NCBI GenBank assembly: GCA_902531885.1
Contig: CACAFZ010000007.1
Location: forward strand, 1-37,330
Reading direction: 5' to 3'
Length of the DNA stretch: 37,330 nt
Origin: an uncultured Pelagibacteraceae bacterium
Lineage (GTDB): Bacteria; Pseudomonadota; Alphaproteobacteria; Pelagibacterales; Pelagibacteraceae
Shown in pieces: positions 1 through 7,939 of this stretch. The stretch's first letter is position 1; every line of letters begins with the position of its first letter. The translations under genes were made by a program, and so were the position numbers. The notes beneath the pieces were generated by a model. That model saw nothing but the letters and a program-made list of their open reading frames with translations, was not told the DNA's origin and searched no databases.

Positions 1-1863
1 AAAAGTTCCTAATGCATTTTCAAAATGTTCTTCGAAAATATCCAATTTATCATTAGGAAGATTTGAAGGTACCAATTTTTCAAAGTTTGAAATTGCAGAT
101 CTGATTTTTTGTTCTTCATTATTATAAATAGCAAATTTGTATTCTTGCAAACAGTGTTGAAGTTTAGGATTCATAGGAGGTGGAGCCACATGTGATGTTA
201 AATATGTTCTTGCCGGTAAATAGTTTACTAAACTTGGATAAAAGCCTACAATTCCAAGTCCTATAAGCTGTAATATTATAAAGGGAACAACACCTTTCCA
301 GATATTTAAAGTTGTAACGAACTTGGGCGCAACACCTTTTAAATAAAACAATGCAAATCCAAATGGAGGTGTTAGGAAAGACGTTTGCAAATTCACACCA
401 ATCATTACACCTAGCCAAATTGCACTCACGTTAGCCCCAGTCTCAGCTAGCAATATTGGAGCAATAATAGGAACAACAACAACAGCAATTTCAATAAAAT
501 CTAGGAAAAAGCCCAATAAAAATATTACTGCCATAACAACAATAAACTGAGTCCAAAATCCTCCAGGCAAATCTTGTAAAAAATCTCTTACTAATTCTTC
601 TCCTCCAAAAGCTCTGAAACCTGAAGTTAACATCGCTGCTCCTAAAAGAATTATAAATACCATCGATGTGGTCACACAAGTTTCTGTAACGACTTCTTTT
701 AAAACATTATCAACCTTGTAAGATCTCCAGAAACTCCATGAAATACCAATTAAAAATATTATAGTAAAAAAACCGGTGATCAAAATTGCAGTTAAGTTTC
801 TAGTTTCTAAAGCTTTAATGTTTAAGTTATAATTGTTCGATATTATAAAAATAGGAATTAATGATACGATAGTTATTATCAGAGGATAAAAAGCATCTTT
901 TTTACCTTGATGAAGTCGATAACCTGCCATCAAAGTTGCTCCTATTGCTCCAATTGAACCAGCTTGATTTACTGTTGCTATACCCATTAAAATGGATCCA
1001 AGAACTGCAAAAATTAATGCAAGTGGTGGAATTATTACCATAATAACTTTTATCCAAAATTTGTAATCTAATTGACCTTTGAATGGAACGGGAGGTGCTG
1101 CTTTTGGATTTATTCTTGCATATACAAACACATACAACATATATAATCCAACTAATACTAATCCAGGTAGCAAGGCTCCAAGAAACATATCGCCAGCGCT
1201 TGTGGATCCAACTCTTAACTCACCAGGCATATTAAATTCACCAGTAATTAACTTATAATCTGACTGTCTAATTGTATTTGCAACATCGGATGCACTAGCT
1301 AATTGATCAGCTATAATAATTAAAACGATTGATGGAGGTATTATTTGACCTAGTGTTCCGGATGAACAGACAATTCCACTTGCGAGACTTCTATCATATT
1401 TATTATTCAACATAGTAGGCAGTGAAATTAGACCCATTGCAATTACTGTGGCTCCAACTATTCCCGTTGTTGCCGCAAGTAATGCCCCAACAAAAATTAC
1501 CGAAATACCTAATCCACCTGGAATAGGACCGAATAATTGACCCATGGTTACCAAAAGGTCTTCAGCTATTTTAGATTTTTGAAGCATTATCCCCATAAAA
1601 ATAAATAAAGGTATTGCAATTAAAGTATCTGTTTCTACATCCCAATAATTACTCCTGAAGTTTGTAATACCTGCTGTTAACCATTCTATAGGGCCATCAG
1701 TTGCAAAATAAGCACTAGCGTTTCCTTCAAATAAATATCCAAAAATAGATGCAAGACCTATTGAAATAATAGCTGAACCAGGTAATGCAAAAGCAACGGG
1801 ATAACCTGAAGCTAATGCTGCTATCATTATTAGTACAAGTAAAGATAAAAATAGATGTTCCAT
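1..1863 (-). CDS. TRAP transporter large permease (DctM family), 3' end outside window
   Basis: The minus frame opens with ATG at 1863-1861 (MEHLFLSLLVLI) and stays open for 621 codons to the window edge, so the C-terminus is missing. It is the ion-coupled channel subunit of a TRAP transporter in the inner membrane. DctM features are visible: many hydrophobic helices, the segment IPLFIFMGIMLQKSKIAEDLL near residue 85, GALLAATTGIVGATVIAMG, SSGTLGQIIPPSIVLI, and FLLGFFLDFIEIAVVVVPI in the second half. Usual DctM proteins are about 430 residues; this one exceeds 620, with extra helices in the middle and a hydrophilic tail rich in Lys, Asn and Glu after the last helix. It starts 3 nt after the small-permease stop, so the two are surely co-translated. 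Family call is firm; substrate is inferred only from the binding protein. Confidence 0.93.
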   Translation of the reverse strand, partial: MEHLFLSLLVLIMIAALASGYPVAFALPGSAIISIGLASIFGYLFEGNASAYFATDGPIEWLTAGITNFRSNYWDVETDTLIAIPLFIFMGIMLQKSKIAEDLLVTMGQLFGPIPGGLGISVIFVGALLAATTGIVGATVIAMGLISLPTMLNNKYDRSLASGIVCSSGTLGQIIPPSIVLIIIADQLASASDVANTIRQSDYKLITGEFNMPGELRVGSTSAGDMFLGALLPGLVLVGLYMLYVFVYARINPKAAPPVPFKGQLDYKFWIKVIMVIIPPLALIFAVLGSILMGIATVNQAGSIGAIGATLMAGYRLHQGKKDAFYPLIITIVSLIPIFIISNNYNLNIKALETRNLTAILITGFFTIIFLIGISWSFWRSYKVDNVLKEVVTETCVTTSMVFIILLGAAMLTSGFRAFGGEELVRDFLQDLPGGFWTQFIVVMAVIFLLGFFLDFIEIAVVVVPIIAPILLAETGANVSAIWLGVMIGVNLQTSFLTPPFGFALFYLKGVAPKFVTTLNIWKGVVPFIILQLIGLGIVGFYPSLVNYLPARTYLTSHVAPPPMNPKLQHCLQEYKFAIYNNEEQKIRSAISNFEKLVPSNLPNDKLDIFEEHFENALGTF

Positions 1864-1866
1864 AAT

Positions 1867-2850
1867 TTAATTTTTCAAAAGTCTATGACTGCTACTCATA
1901 AAATAACTAGTAAATTGGGTTAACATAGTTACGGCAAATACAGCTAAATAGATCGCCATTAAATAAAGCAAATAAAGTCCATTTGAGCCTTGTTGTGTAA
2001 TTTCAAATGAAATAACTGGACCATTTATAATGCTCGCTTTATTAACCATTCCTAAAAATATAACAGTAAGACAAAGTGGAATTCCTAATACCAATGATCC
2101 AATAGAGTTTGTCCAAGCTTTTTTTCGTTCACTAAAACCAGTGTATAAAACATCTACTCGCACATGACCTTCGTGCATTAAAGCATATGCACTAGCAAAA
2201 AGATAAAGAGCAGAATACCAGAAACGAACTAAATCTCCTTGAAAAGCTTGTTCATACTCAAATATAAATCTAGATAGAACAATTGAAAATTCACTTGCAA
2301 CAACTAAAATCGCCAACCAAATAAAACCTACTGTTCTTGTAAAATATCCCACTACAAATGAAATCAATATTAAAGGAAAATGGACATACGTAATTCTAAA
2401 ATTTGGAATAACTAATTTTACTCTCAAATATTCACCTAAGACTGGACCAGTTAATTTTTCAACAACCATAAATGAAACTATTGCATCTGCAATTCCAACA
2501 ATTAAAACTGCCCAGAAAGATGATCGAATAATATAAGCTGTAAATTTAGTGAGAATTTTTGCATCAGATTCTAAAGTTTGTTTAATAGATTTAAAAACGT
2601 AAAAAATTACCATTAACAATGCAGCAATGTAAAAAAATAACTGAATAAAAGCAAAAGTTAATGCTGATCCTTCTGAAGGTTTACTTAATTTTTCAAATCC
2701 AAATAAACCATATTGTGAAAATAACTGTTTAACACCAGGCCAATCAAACCAAACTGTTAAAACATTGTTTACTAAAAAAACAAAAGTAATAGCCAGTATT
2801 GAATAACTAAATATTCTAATTAATACAGGTAAATTATTTTTTTTAATCAT
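1867..2850 (-). CDS. TRAP transporter small permease (DctQ family), long form
   Basis: Inner-membrane subunit that pairs with the large permease of the TRAP system. The DctQ hallmark is seen in the C-terminal two thirds: a helix pair followed by ALMHEGHVRVDVLYTGFSERKKAW, then two more helices and QGSNGLYLLYL. At 327 residues it is clearly longer than the usual 160-200. The extra length is an N-terminal membrane section of about 110-150 residues with several hydrophobic helices. It lies between the binding-protein gene and the large permease, 3 nt from the latter. A strong hairpin in the 94-nt gap from the binding-protein gene probably lowers permease expression relative to the binding protein. 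Confidence 0.92.
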   Translation of the reverse strand: MIKKNNLPVLIRIFSYSILAITFVFLVNNVLTVWFDWPGVKQLFSQYGLFGFEKLSKPSEGSALTFAFIQLFFYIAALLMVIFYVFKSIKQTLESDAKILTKFTAYIIRSSFWAVLIVGIADAIVSFMVVEKLTGPVLGEYLRVKLVIPNFRITYVHFPLILISFVVGYFTRTVGFIWLAILVVASEFSIVLSRFIFEYEQAFQGDLVRFWYSALYLFASAYALMHEGHVRVDVLYTGFSERKKAWTNSIGSLVLGIPLCLTVIFLGMVNKASIINGPVISFEITQQGSNGLYLLYLMAIYLAVFAVTMLTQFTSYFMSSSHRLLKN

Positions 2851-2889
2851 AAATCGAAATACTCTTTTTAAATAAAACCCAATAAAATA

Positions 2890-2913
2890 AAGGGCCCTTA
2901 ATAAAGGGCCCTT
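2890..2913 (-). terminator. Intercistronic hairpin between TRAP binding-protein and permease genes
   Basis: Two identical 10-bp palindromes (AAGGGCCCTT at 2890-2899 and 2904-2913) are separated by 4 nt. On the minus strand they fold into one long stem, followed by a T-rich run. The position directly after the binding-protein stop fits an attenuating or mRNA-stabilising hairpin that keeps binding-protein output above permease output. This is an inference from structure and position. Because each arm is itself a palindrome, cruciform or protein-binding roles are also possible. Confidence 0.7.
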
Positions 2914-2944
2914 ATATCAAATTTTCTTAAAACTTTAAGTGTTA

Positions 2945-4075
2945 TTAAATTCCTAAAGCTCTATTTCTTTGTTCAATATATGGTGAGTCAGACAAGTTAG
3001 TCCAAGCACCAATTTCCTTACGAGCTTTAACAAAAGCTTTATGCGTTTTTGCAGCAAGTGCGCTATGTTGTTGAACTTCATCATAAACTTCTGCGGCACC
3101 TTTGGCAAATGCGTCATAAACTTTATCATTAAATTTCTCAAGTTTAACACCATGATCATTTACTAGACGAGCTAATGCTGCACCATTTTTAGCATTGTAC
3201 TCAGCCATAGTAATTTCATCAGCCCAAGCACAAGCAGTTTTAATTGTTGTTTGATCTGATTTTGTTAAGCTTGTAAACCATGATTTGTTAACACCACATG
3301 CTAACATCGAACCAGGTTCGTGCATACCAGGATAGTAATAATATTTAGCAGCTTCATGGAACTTCATAGCTTCATCATTCCAAGGACCTACCCATTCAGT
3401 TGCATCAATTGCTCCTGAAACAAGGTTTTCATAAATTTGTCCACCAGGAAGTGAAATTGGAGAACCACCAAGTTTTCCAAGAACTTGTCCACCTAATCCA
3501 GGCATACGCATTTTTAAACCTTTAAAGTCATTTGCTGATCTAATTTTTTTATTAAACCAACCACCCATTTGAACTCCTGTGTTACCAGCAATAAAACTTT
3601 GAGTTCCATAATCATCAGTTAGCTCATCCCAAAGCGCTTGTCCTCCACCATGGTGAATCCAAGCATTTATTTCTGAGTAAGTAAAACCAAATGGACATGC
3701 TGTAAAGTATCCAAAAGCTGGGTGTTTTTTAACCCAATAGTAGTCTGCAGCGTGATACATTTGAGAGTTACCTGAAGCAACTTCATCAAATGAGTCAAAT
3801 GCTTTTACTCTTTCGCCAGAAGCATAATAAGTAACTTGTATACGTCCATCACTCATGTCTGCTAGTCTTTTTGCAAATCTTTGTGCACCTGTACCTAGAC
3901 CAGGAAAATCTCTTGGCCAAGTAGCTACCATTGCAGCTTCTATTCTTTCAGCAGCAACAGCAGGAGCAGCTAAAGATGATGCGGCTACAGCAGCAACACC
4001 TGTTGCAGCAGCAGCTTTAAAGAACTTACGTCTTGAAGGTAGCTTCCCCTTCAATGATTTTTTTTCTTTAATCAT
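2945..4075 (-). CDS. Tat-exported TRAP substrate-binding protein, TakP-like (2-oxoacid type)
   Basis: Periplasmic solute receptor of the TRAP system. Residues 14-20 read SRRKFFK, a twin-arginine signal, followed by an Ala-rich hydrophobic stretch and an AVAA cleavage region near residue 42. The mature protein matches the DctP/TakP group: GNTGVQMGGW (Gln169), KMRMPG (Arg190) and DATEWVGP (Glu227, Trp228). From memory of TakP of Rhodobacter, Gln155, Arg176, Glu214 and Trp215 hold the Na+ and the 2-oxoacid carboxylate. The spacing is conserved with an offset of 13-14, which supports a pyruvate/2-oxoacid or 2-hydroxyacid ligand. The downstream 2-hydroxyacid oxidases agree. Start is the ATG with a good ribosome binding site. 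Exact ligand is unproven. Confidence 0.93.
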   Translation of the reverse strand: MIKEKKSLKGKLPSRRKFFKAAAATGVAAVAASSLAAPAVAAERIEAAMVATWPRDFPGLGTGAQRFAKRLADMSDGRIQVTYYASGERVKAFDSFDEVASGNSQMYHAADYYWVKKHPAFGYFTACPFGFTYSEINAWIHHGGGQALWDELTDDYGTQSFIAGNTGVQMGGWFNKKIRSANDFKGLKMRMPGLGGQVLGKLGGSPISLPGGQIYENLVSGAIDATEWVGPWNDEAMKFHEAAKYYYYPGMHEPGSMLACGVNKSWFTSLTKSDQTTIKTACAWADEITMAEYNAKNGAALARLVNDHGVKLEKFNDKVYDAFAKGAAEVYDEVQQHSALAAKTHKAFVKARKEIGAWTNLSDSPYIEQRNRALGI

Positions 4076-4080
4076 TTATT

Positions 4081-4088
4081 TCTCCTCT
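4081..4088 (-). promoter_or_regulatory. Strong ribosome binding site of the TRAP binding-protein gene
   Basis: On the minus strand AGAGGAGA lies 5 nt before the ATG. Few genes here have such a clear Shine-Dalgarno sequence, which suggests high translation of the binding protein. The 124-nt gap up to the FAD-oxidase gene (4076-4199) is the longest in this minus-strand block before the ccm genes and could also hold a separate promoter, though I cannot pick out one box with confidence. Confidence 0.65.
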
Positions 4089-4199
4089 TTAGTTAATTAA
4101 CTTAGCAATATTTAATCACAAAACATTTTAGGAGTCTTATTAAAAAAAACTATATTCAACTCTAAGTAGTATTATTTTATTTATATATGTCGTTTTTAA

Positions 4200-5573
4200 T
4201 TAATTTAAATCAAAAACTTTTCCTGGATTCATTATGTTGTTTGGATCCATGCTTCTTTTAATAGATTTCATTGCTGGCAAGTTGTCAGGATGTTGCTTCA
4301 ATAAATAATGTTTTTTTTGTAAACCAATACCATGCTCTCCTGTTATTGTTCCTTCAAGCTCTAGAGCTTTTTGAATAAGTTTATCACTATAATCTCTTAT
4401 TAGTTTTTGTTTTTCTTTATCGTTAGGATCATACAAAATAATCGAGTGAAAATTTCCATCTCCAACATGGCCAACCATTGGAGCAATTAGGCCATTTTCT
4501 TTAACATGTTTTTCAGCCCAGGAAACACATTCTACAAGTTTTGAAATTGGAACACATATATCTGTTGAATATACTTTCATATTATTACCTAAAGCTTTAA
4601 CTGAATAATAAACATCATGTCTTGCCTTCCATAATTTATTTCTTTCTTCGTTTGATTCCGCCCACTGAAAATTGCCACCTCCATTATTTTTTGATAGCTC
4701 TTCAACAATTTTTATTGCTTCTTTATTAGACTCCTCACTTCCGTGAAATTCAAAAAAAAGAGTTGGTGAAGCTTTAATATTTTCTAATTTTGAATATTTA
4801 ATACTTATTTCCATTTGATCTTTATTTAACATTTCAATTCTTGCAATATTAACACCATATTGAATTACTTCTTGGGATGTTAAAACAGCTGAATCTAGAT
4901 CAGGAAAATAACACACTGCACTCATAATGTTTTCTGGAATTGGAGATAATCTCAATTGTACTTCAGTTATAATTCCTAATGTTCCTTCAGAACCAATAAA
5001 TAAATTTGTTAAATTATATCCTGCAGAAGATTTTTTTGCTCTACCTCCTGTTTTAATAATTTCTCCATTAGCTAAAACAACTGTTAATCCTGTTACTATC
5101 GTGCGCATTGTTCCGTATTTCACCGCCATAGTTCCTGAGGCAGAAGTCGCTGCCATTCCACCAAGTGCAGCATCAGCTCCTGGATCAATTGGGAAAAAGA
5201 CACCATCTTCTCTTAAATATTCATTCAATTGTTTTCTAGTTACATTTGCTTGAACTCTACAATCAAAATCACCTGCATTAACACTAAGCACTTTATTCAT
5301 TTTTTCTAAGGATATAGTTATTCCGTTAGAATTACCTACTACATTTCCTTCCAAAGATGTTCCTGTGCCGAATGGAACAACTGGAATTTTATGTTCATTG
5401 CATAATTTTAATATTTTTGAAACTTCTTCATTAGTTTCTGGAAATACTACTGCTTGGGAAAGTACTGGGTCATAAGTATCTTCTCCACGAGCATAGTTTG
5501 CACGTGTCGACTCAGACAAAGAAAACCTGCCATTAAAAATTTTTTTTAATTCTAACTGTACTTGTTCGTTCAT
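4200..5573 (-). CDS. FAD-binding 2-hydroxyacid oxidase (GlcD / D-lactate dehydrogenase family)
   Basis: Flavoprotein that oxidises a D-2-hydroxyacid such as D-lactate or glycolate to the 2-oxoacid. The N-terminal PCMH-type FAD domain is clear: PVVPFGTGTSLEGN at residues 64-77, PGADAALGGMAATSASG at 131-147 and GSEGTLGIITEVQLRL near 195. The C-terminal FAD-linked oxidase domain shows GHVGDGNFHS and, near the end, ITGEHGIGLQKK. At 457 residues it has the size of single-chain D-lactate dehydrogenases. No glcE or glcF neighbour is present, which favours a DLD-type single enzyme over the three-subunit glycolate oxidase. It sits 45 nt after the aminotransferase gene in the same direction. Confidence 0.9.
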   Translation of the reverse strand: MNEQVQLELKKIFNGRFSLSESTRANYARGEDTYDPVLSQAVVFPETNEEVSKILKLCNEHKIPVVPFGTGTSLEGNVVGNSNGITISLEKMNKVLSVNAGDFDCRVQANVTRKQLNEYLREDGVFFPIDPGADAALGGMAATSASGTMAVKYGTMRTIVTGLTVVLANGEIIKTGGRAKKSSAGYNLTNLFIGSEGTLGIITEVQLRLSPIPENIMSAVCYFPDLDSAVLTSQEVIQYGVNIARIEMLNKDQMEISIKYSKLENIKASPTLFFEFHGSEESNKEAIKIVEELSKNNGGGNFQWAESNEERNKLWKARHDVYYSVKALGNNMKVYSTDICVPISKLVECVSWAEKHVKENGLIAPMVGHVGDGNFHSIILYDPNDKEKQKLIRDYSDKLIQKALELEGTITGEHGIGLQKKHYLLKQHPDNLPAMKSIKRSMDPNNIMNPGKVFDLN

Positions 5574-5618
5574 TTTTCTTTAAGATAATATATGAGTTAT
5601 ATAAAAAAAACACTATAA

Positions 5619-6782
5619 TTAGCTTAACATTTTTTTGATATTATCTAATGCTTGAGTAATATTTTCTTCCGATGTTGTAAAATTAATTCTTACATTGTCT
5701 AATGAAAATTTGCCAAAAGCTGTACCTTGAATTAGAGCAACTCCTGCTTCATTTAAACATTTTTCGGCAAATTGATCTCCGTTCATTCCTGTATCTTTTA
5801 CATTTGGAAAAATAAAAAACCCAGATCTTGCTTCAGTAAATTTTATCCCAGAAATTTTTTTTAAACCATCACACATTAAATTTTTTCTTTTAATAAATTT
5901 ATCAACCATATTATTGATGCTATCATCAGGACCGTCTAAAGCAGCAATTGCACCATACTGAATTGCAGCATTTACACAAGAATGGTTATTCACACAAAAC
6001 TTAAACATTTTATTTAACAATTTCTCTGGCCAAATTCCCCATCCTAATCTCCATCCTGTCATTGCATAAGTTTTACTCCATCCATCTAAAACTATTAATC
6101 GATCATAAAGATCTGGGTAATTTAAAAATGTAGGAAAATCTTTTTTTTCAAATATCAATCTTCCATAAATTTCGTCACTTAAAATTGCTAAATTTGGAAA
6201 CTTTGATAATCCAGCCGCTAGTTTGTCAATAACAGATTTTTCAGCGAAACTACCTGTTGGATTATGGGGATTATTTATAATAAATAATCTTGTTTTATCG
6301 TTTACTGACGAAAGAATTTTTTCAACATTAATATTAAAGTTATTTGCGTCAGTTAAGTTATATGGGACTGGTTTTGCTCCAGTATAATTGATCATAGATT
6401 CGTAAATAGGAAATCCTGGGTCAGGATAAATAATTTCAGTTCCTGGTTCGCCAAAAAATGAAATGGCATAATGCATAGTTGGTTTTCCTCCAGGCATTAT
6501 AAATATTCTATCTGGAGAAACTTTTGCATTATAAAGTTTTTGAATTTTTCTACTTACCGCTTCTCTGCATTCTAATATTCCATTTGGAACTGTATATCCA
6601 TTGTTTCCATCCCTTAATGCTTTAATTGTTGCTTCAATAACATGTTCCGGTGGACTTTCTGCAGATTGACCAAGACTTAAATCAATAATTTTTTTACCTT
6701 GGCTCTCTAGTTTTTTCGTTTTTGAAAAAATATCATAAACTAATTCAGTGCCTAAATTATTAACATTTTTAGCAATTTTCAT
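5619..6782 (-). CDS. Class I/II pyridoxal-phosphate aminotransferase
   Basis: PLP-dependent fold-type I aminotransferase, 387 residues, normal for the family. PLP-site residues are visible: NNPHNPTG with Asn174, LSDEIYGRL with Asp203 and Tyr206, and SKTYAMTGWRLGW with the Schiff-base Lys237 and Arg245. C-terminal VRINFTTSEENI carries the expected Arg that binds the substrate alpha-carboxylate. The substrate cannot be read from sequence. Because it is sandwiched between 2-hydroxyacid oxidases and a 2-oxoacid-type transporter, a role interconverting a 2-oxoacid such as pyruvate with an amino acid is a reasonable guess. Only 2 nt separate it from the upstream dehydrogenase gene, so it is in the same operon. 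Confidence 0.9.
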   Translation of the reverse strand: MKIAKNVNNLGTELVYDIFSKTKKLESQGKKIIDLSLGQSAESPPEHVIEATIKALRDGNNGYTVPNGILECREAVSRKIQKLYNAKVSPDRIFIMPGGKPTMHYAISFFGEPGTEIIYPDPGFPIYESMINYTGAKPVPYNLTDANNFNINVEKILSSVNDKTRLFIINNPHNPTGSFAEKSVIDKLAAGLSKFPNLAILSDEIYGRLIFEKKDFPTFLNYPDLYDRLIVLDGWSKTYAMTGWRLGWGIWPEKLLNKMFKFCVNNHSCVNAAIQYGAIAALDGPDDSINNMVDKFIKRKNLMCDGLKKISGIKFTEARSGFFIFPNVKDTGMNGDQFAEKCLNEAGVALIQGTAFGKFSLDNVRINFTTSEENITQALDNIKKMLS

Positions 6783-6784
6783 AA

Positions 6785-7939
6785 TTAATTTTTTCTATAA
6801 ATTATTTTAGATCTATTTAATTCTTTTAAATTTCTACATCCCATTAATTTCATATCACGATTAATCTCCGCTTTCATATTTTCTAAAATTTTTTCTACAC
6901 CTTTTTGTCCTCCAGCTGCTAAGGCAAATAAATAACCTTTTCCAAAACTACATGCTTTTGCTCCTAGACATAAAGCTTTGAGTACATGTGTCCCTCTTCT
7001 AGCTCCACCATCAAGTATTACCTCAATTTTGTCTCCAACTGCATCTACTATTTCAGAAAGTTGATCAAGTGGCGCTCTTGAACCATCTAATTGTCTGCCA
7101 CCGTGATTAGAAATCATTATGGCTGTGCAACCAATATCAATTGCTTTTTTTGCATCTTCAACACTCATAACACCTTTTAAAGCAAAGGGTCCATTCCATT
7201 TTTTTACACAATACTCTGCGTCTTTCCAGTTCATTGCAGGATCAAATTGTTCATTTATATAATCAATAACTGATTTATCTATGCTAGTTCCTTTTTGAGT
7301 CATGTGAATAATGTTTGCTAATTTAAATTTTTCGTGAATTAAATGATTTATTGTCCAGCCTGGATGTAGTGCAAAACTTAAAAGGCTACCTAGAGTTAAT
7401 TTTGGAGGAGTTGTAAATCCTGTTCTTCTGTCTCTCTCTCTATTTCCAGCAACAACAGTATCAACGGTTAAACACATACTTGTAAAACCAGCTTTTTTAC
7501 ATCTTTCTAATAAATTATCTGTGAGCCCTCTATCTTTATGAATATAAAGCTGAAATAATTTTGGACCTTTGTTAATTGTTGCAATTTCTTCTATACTGAC
7601 TGTGCTCATTGTTGATAGACCAAAAATTGTTCCTACTTTCTCTACAGCTTTTGCTGAAGCCCTTTCTCCTTCATGATGATAAAGTTTATGCATTGCTGTT
7701 GCAGCAGGGAACAACGGAAAATCAATTTTTTCCCCTAGGACAGTAGTAGACATATCTACATTTGAAACATCATTTAAAACACTTGGGATCAAATCATAAT
7801 CATTAAATGAGCTTGTGTTTCTATTTAAAGTAATTTCGTCGTCAGACCCCCCATCAATATAATGGAAGATTGGAGATGGTAATTTTTTTTTTGCTAATAT
7901 ACGAAAATCATCAAAATTATGACAATCACTTAAATTCAT
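6785..7939 (-). CDS. FMN-dependent 2-hydroxyacid dehydrogenase, second tandem copy (LldD-like)
   Basis: L-lactate dehydrogenase/glycolate oxidase family, TIM-barrel FMN enzyme, probably L-lactate to pyruvate with electrons to the respiratory chain. Active-site residues by motif: Tyr27 (HYIDGG), Tyr132 (FQLYIHKDR), Arg167 (GNRERD), Lys255 (FALKGVM), His279 and Arg282 (SNHGGRQLDG). These keep constant offsets to Tyr24, Tyr129, Arg164, Lys230, His254 and Arg257 of spinach glycolate oxidase. The FMN-phosphate loop reads DGGARRG, but the second phosphate Arg (expected at 334) is Lys (FGKGYL). It is collinear with the upstream copy without gaps through the active-site motifs, and overlaps it by 4 nt. 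The paralogues may differ in substrate. Confidence 0.92.
   Translation of the reverse strand: MNLSDCHNFDDFRILAKKKLPSPIFHYIDGGSDDEITLNRNTSSFNDYDLIPSVLNDVSNVDMSTTVLGEKIDFPLFPAATAMHKLYHHEGERASAKAVEKVGTIFGLSTMSTVSIEEIATINKGPKLFQLYIHKDRGLTDNLLERCKKAGFTSMCLTVDTVVAGNRERDRRTGFTTPPKLTLGSLLSFALHPGWTINHLIHEKFKLANIIHMTQKGTSIDKSVIDYINEQFDPAMNWKDAEYCVKKWNGPFALKGVMSVEDAKKAIDIGCTAIMISNHGGRQLDGSRAPLDQLSEIVDAVGDKIEVILDGGARRGTHVLKALCLGAKACSFGKGYLFALAAGGQKGVEKILENMKAEINRDMKLMGCRNLKELNRSKIIYRKN

Noticed and set aside
164..679. Short plus-strand open frames over the left end
   Set aside because: They lie antisense inside the continuous TRAP large-permease frame and resemble no protein family.
3855..4100. Plus-strand open frame rich in Ala over the TRAP binding-protein start
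   Set aside because: It is the antisense of the Ala-rich Tat signal region; the minus frame has family motifs and a ribosome binding site.
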